Shown one piece after another: positions 55,806 through 64,000 of a DNA stretch of 64,000 bases. Made by a program: the position numbers and the translations under genes. Numbering within the stretch: position 1 is the first letter of the stretch; the number at the start of each line of letters is the position of its first letter. The notes under the pieces were generated by a model, which saw only the letters and a program-made list of their open reading frames with translations, made no database searches and was not told the origin of the DNA. Source of the DNA: Gnomoniopsis sp. IMI 355080 (Eukaryota; Ascomycota; Sordariomycetes; Diaporthales; Gnomoniaceae); contig JAPEVC010000103.1 in the NCBI GenBank assembly GCA_027946555.1, forward strand, positions 1 to 64,000. The letters are read 5' to 3'.

Positions 55806-57780
55806 TTAACCAGAGAACTCAGGCACTGTCGACTTCTCGTACGCGCCCTCCTTCAATGCCAGCGGCACAATACCCGACACGTGCATCTCAGGTCCGTAGA
55901 CGTGGCAGTCAAGGCCGAGCTCCTGGGTGGCGCTCTTCATGTTCTTCAGACCCTCTTGCCAGTTGGGGCCGGCACGGCGGACCCAAATCTTGGTGTTGTG
56001 CTCCTTGAGGGTCTGAGCGTACTCACGGAGAGCGCGGATGACACCCTTGAAGGTTGAGGCAACGTTGGTGAAGTTGGCAATACCACCGCCGATGAACAAG
56101 ACCTTGCCCTTATCCGTGGTTGGGGCGCGCAGCATCAGGTCCAAGACAGTGCGGGCATAGTGGAAGGTTTGAGACTCTGTGGGAGCACCAGAGTACTCAC
56201 TGCTAGTCGTTAGCATGACGCTGGAAGTATGTCAGGACAAGAAATCACTCACCCGTAGTTGGCCAGATCATCGGCGAAACCAGCAGAGGCAATGGCGTCG
56301 GCGTAGACGACGGAAGCACCACCACCAGCAACCAATGTCCAAATGCGTCCGTTGGGGTTCAAGACAGTTAGCTTCAGGGAAGCACCAGTCTTCGCATCGA
56401 GCTCAGCAATGTAGGCCTCCTCCTTGCTCAGCTCACGGCCGAAAGGAGCAGGGAACTCCATTGGTGGGCCGGCATCGATGTTGATGGCACCAGTGGAAGC
56501 AACGTTGGTGAGACCCAGGGCAGCAGGTGACCGGGCAATAGCCCACTTGACACCGCACTCAAAGTCCGCGGTCTGGTCGAGCTTGGCAGCCAGATCGAGG
56601 AAGTGCACAGAGGCGGAGGTGGCATCCTCGTTGGGGATGACAACCAGAGGGTTAATCTCGAGGTAGGTGAACTGGCAGTCGACGTAGACAGCGTACAGAC
56701 GGGTGATGAAGTCGACCAGGACATTGTGGACGCCGGCGGGGACCTTGCTGAGTAGAGACTTTGCGATCTCCTCGTTGGAGGGGTACTGGGAGAGGTCGAC
56801 GGGAATCAAGAGCTTCTCAGCCTTGGCGTCAACATCACCAACATCGACACCACCCTCATGTGTGAAGAGGATCCAGTCGCCCTACGAAGGAATTAGCAAG
56901 GTTCATGACGAATGACGTTATCATGAGAAAGGGTTTCGGGAAGGTCGAAAAAAATCTGTAGGTCGGAGGACGGATGCAACCGCATGAACGGCGTCGGCTG
57001 AATCTGGTTGATAACGGCCGGCCACTGCGGCACACCGGCCACTTCTCAACCCAATTCTGCCTTCCGCTCGCCCGTGAGACCAGATTTATAGATACTTCGG
57101 TATCCACCAATCTGCAGTATAACCGAATCTTCACATAACACCCAATTTATCCTTTCTTTCGCACTCTTATCTCTTTATGTTCTTGATGTAAAACAGATTT
57201 TGTCGACTTTGTCCGATCATCTCCTTCATTCTCAATCTTGTTCATGGAAGCTCGCACTTGCTGCCATCCACTGAATCATTTCATCGCCACAATTCTTCGG
57301 GGATCAGAATTGGTCAAAAGCACAAAGAGGGTTACTCACATCGCGAACGGAGTTGATGTTGATGTAGTATTCGGTGCCGTCAGGGTGAGGCACAAAGGGC
57401 TCGACCAGGAACTGGCGCAGAACACCCTCAACGTGCTCAACCTTGACGGACTTTGTAGCGCGCTCGGCGACCCAAGCTTTGGCCTCAGGCCAGGTCTTGT
57501 TGAGAGCCAGGAGACCGCTCTTGCCTCGCCTCTTGATCAGCTGGTCAGGCTTCGCGACAAATTTGGCACCGTCCTGGAGGAGCCATGGGTAGGTGATCTC
57601 GGCCTGGTTCAGGACATCCTCAACGCTCTTGTCGTCAGGGAAGTGCAGCGAGGCCAACCTTGGTGGCGCGTTGTGCTTGTTTGATGTGGGCAGAGGAGAG
57701 GGCTTGATGACAGGAGCGCGGGTCAGGTGGTAGTTGAGGATGGCCTTGCCATCAGCCTCGAGAATGGACTTGGCGGACAT
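55806..57780 (-). CDS. acl2: ATP-citrate lyase subunit 2 (ATP-grasp/citrate-binding subunit)
   Basis: Exons 57780-57340, 56881-56253 and 56199-55806 give 487 residues, the usual length for this subunit. The start MSAKSILEADGKAIL is followed by an ATP-grasp region (LLQDGAKFVAKPDQLIKRRG, YLEINPLVVIPN) homologous to succinyl-CoA synthetase beta. A C-terminal citrate-binding domain (FIGGGIANFTNVASTFKGV, IWVRRAGPNWQEGL, VYGPEMHVSGIV) follows. With ACL1 it forms the cytosolic enzyme that turns citrate, CoA and ATP into acetyl-CoA and oxaloacetate for lipid and sterol synthesis and histone acetylation. Intron 1 is 458 bp, by far the longest in the window. A short AT-leaning promoter is shared with ACL1. 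Confidence 0.97.
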
Positions 57781-60691
57781 GTTGTTGACGGTGTAAAGGT
57801 ATGTCTCTCGTTGCGACTTTGATTTTTGTCTTTGTGTTTTTGCCAAAGGACCTCAAATACAAGTCGCAAGGCGAAGAAGGGGCCAAAGGTCGAAGTTTGG
57901 GCTTGGGCTCTGAGGTGCCTGGGAGGAACAACGACAGTCAGTCTCGGGGATTCCCAGTGTGGAAGGTTCCAATTGAAAGTTCCGAAAGGCTCAGCGATAG
58001 TGCTGAGGGAGCAGCAGCAATGGCAGCAGCTCGGAGACGTCCTCTCGCGGATTTGCAGGGCCAGCGGGACTGGGCAAGGGTCGGCGTTGTGCCCCTCGGG
58101 CTCGGGGAATGGAATTCGTTGCAGCAAAGCAAAACACGGGAAGATATCTCTTAGGGGAGCACAGGGGTACGCACAATGAAGCAGTTGGATTCTCGAGGAT
58201 CAACAGGAATTTGCTGTTGAAAGGAGACGGCGGAAAGTCGAGGCTGCGAGGTGCTGCTATTCGATTCAAAAAAAAACGAGGAGGACGCAGACACAGACGA
58301 GGGTGCGGGTGCTCAAGTGGGCGTCAAGTGAGCTTCCAAAGTGCAAAGTGGATGCTTGGGGGTCTTGTCAGCGTGACTGAGGGATGATGACGGGTCGTGC
58401 TGAATCCAAGAAAAAAAGAAAAATAGTGGACTGCATGGAGGGGGACCAATCTCGAAATGCTGAGTTGCCTGGGTGCAGGTTGGCATTGCCCGCATTGCGG
58501 AAGCTAGGAGCAGCTGATGGCAGGCACGAACCCCCTGCCCCCCCCCCGGGTCAAACTTGAATTCATTGGGGGAGTTCCCAAATTGGTGGGCGATGGGTCT
58601 TTTGGGCGGGCGAGTACCGGTACCTTTTGTCTCCACGCCCCTGGTCTGCACTCGGGGAACCGGACTGACCAGTCCAACCAATTCAGGAAATGAGCTGCAT
58701 CGGCCCTTTTGCGACCTCGTCGTGTCTCACCAGTATTCTTTCCTTTGAAGATGCTTTCGCAGAGACGAACGGTGGTTTGTTTACAGTAGTCTCCGGGACA
58801 TTTCCTTTATCTTCAGCGAGTGCTGTGCCCTGCAGAACATTGCCTGAGAACTTTGCCTGAGTAAGGAATGCTCTCCACCAGTGTTGAGTCGGACAATCTT
58901 GGCAAGCGGGACGGCGTCAGCGGGCTGTCGCCAGTCAACCAAAGCTGCGAAACCCCGTTTCGGCCTCCGATGGCAGCCATTTTGTAGACCACTAGGTGGT
59001 TTATCTAGAATGCTGTCCACCTTCCCTCGGGCGAAGGTCAATGTAATAGGGCGCCTCTAACAAGAAGGAGATGTCTGTTTCTTTCAGCCTTGCTGTGCTT
59101 GGTGCAGCCATGGGATTTTCATTTCATGACATGTCCGACTCGTGCTTGTTCGTTTGTGCTGCGCCGTTGAGTCCGGTCCACGGAGGGTTCCTTTGGGGCT
59201 GTCCGGACCTTCACAAAGTGGACATGCCTTACGTACAAGCACTGTGGGCAGTCTGCGCAAATTCGCTCTTTTCCCTGGCGGCTATGTCTGTTCCATTTTG
59301 TTTACATCCTTAGTATTATTAGCACTTCGGTGGCCGACGTAGCCGACCGGAGTAGATGATACTACTACCATCATCGTATAGTATACGCCACTACCAGTAG
59401 GTCAGTGGGCACTCGTTTGGCGTTCAAGGTCTGCCCTGTTTCGTATTTTTAATGGGTTGCTCAGGAGGGACGATCGGCCATGCGGTCAGGCGACTCATCC
59501 AGCATTCAGCGCATTTCTTCTTACAATTCTGTTGGCATGTTAGTGCAGCCAATTTGTACAAGACGAAAAACGTGGGAAGCAGGCCTCTCGAAAATGAGGT
59601 CCAGGGCCATGCAGGGTCTTGATTCCTAGGATCCCTACATCGGTGGTGGTCCCACGTCGGGAGATTCGGTGAATTGCTGGTACCGGTACTTGATCAGCTC
59701 AACCTCCGATGGTGGGGGAGCAGGGGAGCAGGGGCCACAACAGCTCACCTCCCTTGCTACATAGTATTCCCAAAGCCTTCAACAACAGTCAACAGACTAG
59801 GAACTTCCCCAACTTTTTGAAAGTCCGAGGGTGTCTCCCAGGCCACCGTTAGATTGACGACGCACGGCCACCCAAAAAGTTGGTTCAGCCTTGTGAAGGG
59901 CAACCACCGTCAGCCAGCCAGTCAGCCTTTCACGCCTCTCGGATCCTCTGGAGGCCATTCATCTTACCATTTTGAGAAGCTGAAAGCGAAAGCGATCTGT
60001 GCTCCGTCGTCGAAACCAGCACCATCTTTGTTCCCAGTCCATCAATTTCCCGTTGCAATTCTCGGACACTGTCCCGGTCAGCTCCCTCCCGTTCGAGAAA
60101 GAAGGAAAGAAAGGAAGGCAAATCGAGGTACGATCTGTCTCGCTTGCCCCCTCCCCCTGTCATCCCGCTGCTGTATTTCTGCAGACCCCTCCGCCGGGTG
60201 TTCGACTTGCTCCCTCTGGAGCAGCAGCAATCAGGGACAAAAAAACTGTCCCACCGTCCGTCCCAATTACACACGATCACCACCCCGACTTGCGCTCCTT
60301 GGACTTTCTCTGACCAACTCCTCTGTTCCAGACCTGATCCTGTCATTCCAAGACTCGGTTCTCTCTGCTCGAACGCGAAGCATCTGCACAAAGGTTCGTA
60401 GTACCTCCGATCTTACTGGAGCTGATTCAGTCTACCATGTCAGGTGGAAAGTTTACCTGGGAAGGTTCTATTAAGGAGTCGCGGCGCTGAACGGCAATCC
60501 ACACAATTTGAGGAGGCGCATTGTATCGAGTCAAGTGCCAGAGAAAGTCCTGGAGGATTTTGCTCGGACTAGGAGCAAGAGCATCACAGACACATTAGAA
60601 AGATACTTGGAAGCTCTGCTAACAAACTCATGAACAGATCCTTCCTGTAGCCTTCGAGAAACCACCTTCCTACGCCAGATACCCCGACGCA
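57781..60691. promoter_or_regulatory. Divergent ACL2-ACL1 promoter region
   Basis: The 2.9 kb between the two start codons carries no accepted gene. Frames extending from both genes into it start at non-ATG codons or have no signature. It contains C/T- and A-rich tracts close to both genes (poly-C at 58540-58550). The layout implies joint regulation of the two subunits. I could not identify specific binding sites with confidence. An intron in the ACL1 leader is possible, because a CAG 3' splice-like site lies about 40 bases upstream of its ATG. Confidence 0.6.
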
Positions 60692-62732
60692 ATGGCCGCC
60701 ACTACTAACGGCACCACCGCGCCCGCTGGGCTGTCTGCCAACGACAACATCACCCGCTTTGCCCAACCCAGCAGGCCTCTGACCCCTCTGCCAGAACACG
60801 CCCTCTTCACCAACAAGACAAGATGCTTCGTCTACGGCATGCAGCCCCGCGCCGTCCAGGGCATGCTGGACTTTGACTTCATCTGCAAGCGCTCCACTCC
60901 TTCTGTCGCCGGTATCATCTACACGTTTGGTGGCCAATTCGTGAGCAAGATGTACTGGGGAACCAGCGAGACTTTGCTGCCCGTCTACCAGGAGGTCGAG
61001 AAGGCCACCGCCAAGCACCCCGATGTCGACGTGGTCGTCAACTTTGCTTCCTCCCGAAGTGTCTACAGCTCCACCATGGAGCTGATGCAGTACCCTCAGA
61101 TCAAGACTATTGCCATCATTGCTGAGGGTGTGCCAGAGAGGGTAAGCAATTCGCCAGAATGCATGATTGATGAGAAGAGAAGAGACTGACAAACAATAGC
61201 GCGCTCGTGAGATTGCACACATGGCTAAGAAGAAGGGCATAACTATCATTGGCCCTGCTACCGTTGGTGGCATCAAGCCCGGCTGCTTCAAGATCGGTAA
61301 CACTGGTGGTATGATGGACAACATTGTCGCCTCCAAGCTGTACCGCAAGGGATCCGTGGCCTACGTCTCCAAGTCCGGAGGCATGTCCAACGAGCTGAAC
61401 AACATCATCTCCAACAACACCGACGGTGTTTACGAAGGTGTGGCCATCGGTGGTGACCGTTACCCAGGAACCACCTTCATCGACCACATGCTGCGATACC
61501 AGGCCGACCCCGAGTGCAAGGTCCTCGTCCTGTTGGGTGAGGTTGGTGGTGTTGAGGAGTACAAGGTCATCGATGCTGTCAAGCAAGGCATCATTACCAA
61601 GCCCATTGTCGCCTGGGCCATTGGTACCTGCGCTAGCATGTTCAAGACCGAGGTGCAGTTCGGTCACGCCGGTTCTTTCGCCAACTCTCAGCTCGAGACC
61701 GCCGCTATGAAGAACAAGCAGATGGCTGAGGCGGGCTTCCACGTCCCCAACACCTTCGAGGACATGCCCAACGTCCTGAAGAAGGTCTACGACGACCTTG
61801 TGGCCAAGGGCACCATCAAGCCCGCGGCCGAGCCTGTCGTGCCTAAGATCCCCATGGACTACTCCTGGGCGCAAGAGCTTGGTCTTATCCGCAAGCCTGC
61901 TGCTTTCATCTCCACCATCTCTGACGACCGTGGCCAAGAGCTCTTGTATGCCGGCATGCCAATTTCTGACGTGTTCAAGGAGGATATTGGCATTGGCGGT
62001 GTCATGTCTCTTCTGTGGTTCCGTCGCCGTCTGCCTGACTATGCCTCCAAGTTTTTGGAGATGGTCCTCATGCTTACGGCCGATCACGGTCCTGCGGTGT
62101 CTGGTGCCATGAACACAATCATTACCACCCGTGCTGGCAAGGACCTGATCAGCTCGCTTGTTGCCGGTCTGCTCACCATCGGTTCCCGATTTGGTGGTGC
62201 GCTTGACGGCGCTGCTGAAGAGTTCACCAAGGCCTTTGACAAGGGTCTTAGCCCGCGTGACTTTGTCGACTCTATGCGCAAGGCCAACAAGCTGATCCCC
62301 GGTATTGGCCACCGTATCAAGTCGCGCAACAACCCTGATCTGCGTGTCGAGCTTGTCAAGGAGTTTGTCAAGTCCAAGTTCCCCAGCAGCAAGCTGCTCG
62401 ACTATGCCCTTGCCGTCGAAACGGTGACCACATCCAAGAAGGACAACCTTATCCTCAACGTCGACGGTTGCATTGCTGTCTGCTTTGTGGATCTGCTCCG
62501 CAACTGCGGTGCCTTCAGCGCCGAGGAGGCCGAAGATTACCTCTCCATGGGTGTCCTCAACGGTCTGTTCGTCTTGGGTCGGTCGATCGGTCTCATTGCT
62601 CACTTCCTCGACCAGAAGAGGTTGCGGACTGGACTGTACCGTCACCCTTGGGACGACATCACCTACCTGCTGCCCCAGCTGCAAGCACAGGGACGGCCAG
62701 GCGGCGAGGGTCGTGTCGAGGTCCAGGTGTAA
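60692..62732 (+). CDS. acl1: ATP-citrate lyase subunit 1 (CoA-ligase/citrate-synthase-like subunit)
   Basis: Exons 60692-61141 and 61200-62732 give 660 residues, close to the known length of about 670. A 58-bp intron splits GVPER|RAREIAHMAKK. The N-terminal half is succinyl-CoA synthetase alpha-like (KSGGMSNELNNIIS, GEVGGVEEYKVIDA), with the phosphohistidine His306 in VQFGHAGSF. The C-terminal half is the citrate-synthase-like lyase module (MLTADHGPAVSGAMNT, GLLTIGSRFGGALDGAA, GHRIKSRNNPDLRVE). This polypeptide corresponds to the C-terminal part of the single animal ACLY chain. Very high codon bias (C/G third positions) suggests strong expression. Confidence 0.98.
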
Positions 62733-63453
62733 ATTTAGATTGCGAAGGAGAGCGAGAAAGGGACGGAGGTATGCATTTAGAAATGAGTGTATGGGCAGAG
62801 GAAGTGTCTCACTTTATGTTGCCTCGTGTAGTAATGATTAGCTCTGGGCAGGTTTTGCCGCCGTTTTCCGCAAATAGAAGGATATCAAAGTTCAGCGTGT
62901 CTAGAAGATTTGACTTTTGTCCTCAGTGTGATTCTTTAAGAAACTCGAACGATCTTTGAACCAATTGATGTTAGTATTTGTTCTTACACCAGGGATCGCA
63001 GAAACTCAATCTTGTACTTGACCGACTCACCGGAATTTGTATGAAGGAATAGAATACCAGGGAAATTGGTGACCGTGCACGGGCCATCCTAGCGTTGAGC
63101 CTCTTCTTTCCTACTTAGCCTGCCGCGGTTCTACAGCTTTTTGATGATGCGCATCTCGCAGCTACAGTATCCGACAACCACCATCTGCGAGGCCCCCACC
63201 TCCTCCTCGACGCTCGAAACGATCACTAAGGCTTGTCTGATACATCAGGATTCACCAAAGATATCCAAAAACGTAGCACAATCGCTACCGAGCTCGTCGG
63301 CGACGTTCGCGCAAGCGACCAAAAGTACTCTACGCCCAAAGTCGTCCTTAAACCAAGAAGCGCGCCGAAGTGCTTCACAACATCCGACACGACGCAAAGC
63401 TTCGCCGCCCCTCTCTCGTTTTCCCTCAACACACACACACACATACCTTCAAA
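62733..63453. other. Spacer ACL1 to uL30m
   Basis: ACL1 3' region, then the promoter and leader of the ribosomal-protein gene, ending in an ACACAC tract (63430-63444) just before its ATG. No gene seen. Confidence 0.45.
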
Positions 63454-63735
63454 ATGTCCACCGCAGTAGCTCCAACAGCCTTCTTCCGCATCACATTGCA
63501 CCGCTCGCAAATCGGCATGCCGCAGCGCACGCGCGACGTGCTCGCTGCGCTGGGTCTGCACAAGCGCGGCAAGACGGTCTTCCACCCGGTACACCCGCAA
63601 TTTGCGGGTATGATCATGAAGGTGAAGGAGCTGGTGAAAGTGCAGGAGGTGGATCGGCCGTTGACGGCGCGGGAGTTGAGGGACGAGAGGAGGCCGGATC
63701 CGGGATTTTGGGTGGAGAAGAGGGTTGTACGGTAA
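63454..63735 (+). CDS. Mitochondrial large-subunit ribosomal protein uL30m
   Basis: Intronless, 93 residues from the ATG at 63454 in context AAAATGTCC. FFRITLHRSQIGMPQRTRDVLAALGLHKRGKTVFHPV is the ribosomal L30 fold (the bacterial core reads RSxIGxxxxxrxtLxxLGLxkxxxxV). It is followed by a helix (MIMKVKELVKVQEV) and a basic C-terminal extension, matching yeast Mrpl33 and fungal mitochondrial homologues (80-110 residues). It acts in the central protuberance region of the mitoribosome large subunit. The N-terminus is short, and no long presequence is visible. Confidence 0.93.
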   Translation: MSTAVAPTAFFRITLHRSQIGMPQRTRDVLAALGLHKRGKTVFHPVHPQFAGMIMKVKELVKVQEVDRPLTARELRDERRPDPGFWVEKRVVR

Positions 63736-64000
63736 AAAAAAATCTAGAAGAGAGGGGGGTGCAGTGAGAAAGATAGGGTAGGGCTCCAGGGAGGATTTGA
63801 ATTGTGGGAAGATTGTGGGCATGTCGGTGCGGACCGTCTGGAGATGAACGGTCCCAGGCTGGATATGGGATTATATCCCATAAGGGGATAATGATGTGTA
63901 TTACACACACAAGTCTACCACATGGGGAAAATTTGTGGAAGGCTGGCCGTGAGGAAGCTGTTCCAAGAGTGATGTCTGAGCGACGGGCATAGAACGTACG
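63736..64000. other. Window end, 3' region of uL30m
   Basis: No gene recognised to the end of the window. Confidence 0.4.

Noticed and set aside
61116..62684. 522-codon minus-strand frame opposite acl1
   Set aside because: Antisense shadow of a strongly biased coding exon. It has no family signature, and the plus strand is unmistakably ACL1.
1..64000. CRISPR array or prokaryotic operon features
   Set aside because: Introns, eukaryote-specific genes and the absence of regular repeat-spacer units rule these out.

Overview
The window is nuclear DNA of a filamentous ascomycete, most likely a sordariomycete. The evidence is short introns (mostly 50-110 bp, with CTAAC/CTGAC-like branch sites), the adjacent divergent pair of ATP-citrate lyase genes, an S53 tripeptidyl peptidase, a cerato-platanin, a GH72 cell-wall enzyme and a fungal rhodopsin-fold membrane protein. 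Genus cannot be read from the sequence. Several given reading frames begin at TTG or GTG; I moved starts to ATG and joined exons by hand, so splice positions are my own models.

Layout. 1-4.3 kb: an epoxide-hydrolase-like gene, a broken GMC oxidoreductase remnant, and a second hydrolase that lacks an ATG and its usual catalytic histidine. 5-7.5 kb: the TFIIH helicase XPB/Ssl2. 10-15.7 kb: a 78-residue Cys/His-rich protein, a Cys-rich secreted probable GPI protein, and a WD40-like protein with a STAND-like helical N-terminus. 17-19.5 kb: remnants of a monocarboxylate-type MFS transporter and of a laccase. 20-26 kb: a metacaspase, a WW-domain protein and an unknown basic-tailed protein. 26.5-33 kb: a broken Ulp1-like protease, a frameshifted BIR protein and two small secreted cysteine-rich proteins. 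34.5-40.5 kb: Mediator subunit 18, a secreted S53 peptidase and an HSL-type esterase. 40.5-46 kb: gene-poor, with a cerato-platanin, a P450 remnant and a block of TAGG repeats. 46.4-55 kb: the mitochondrial calcium uniporter, a seven-exon rhodopsin-fold membrane protein and a GH72 glucanosyltransferase. 55.8-63.7 kb: ACL2 and ACL1, transcribed divergently from a 2.9 kb spacer, then mitochondrial ribosomal protein uL30m.

Housekeeping genes (XPB, Med18, MCU, ACL1/ACL2, uL30m) alternate with a fast-changing accessory set. That set contains secreted proteins for host or substrate contact (cerato-platanin, two small Cys-rich proteins, S53 peptidase, GH72) and at least six decayed genes. ACL1 and ACL2 form one enzyme that makes cytosolic acetyl-CoA. 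I see no evident secondary-metabolite backbone gene, no tRNA or rRNA gene, no intact transposon and no CRISPR array. The points most worth a second look are the decayed genes, two GC-AG introns, an open frame that continues past the Med18 stop codon in the same frame, the STAND-like/WD40 protein, and a dispersed TAGG/CCTA motif found only between genes.
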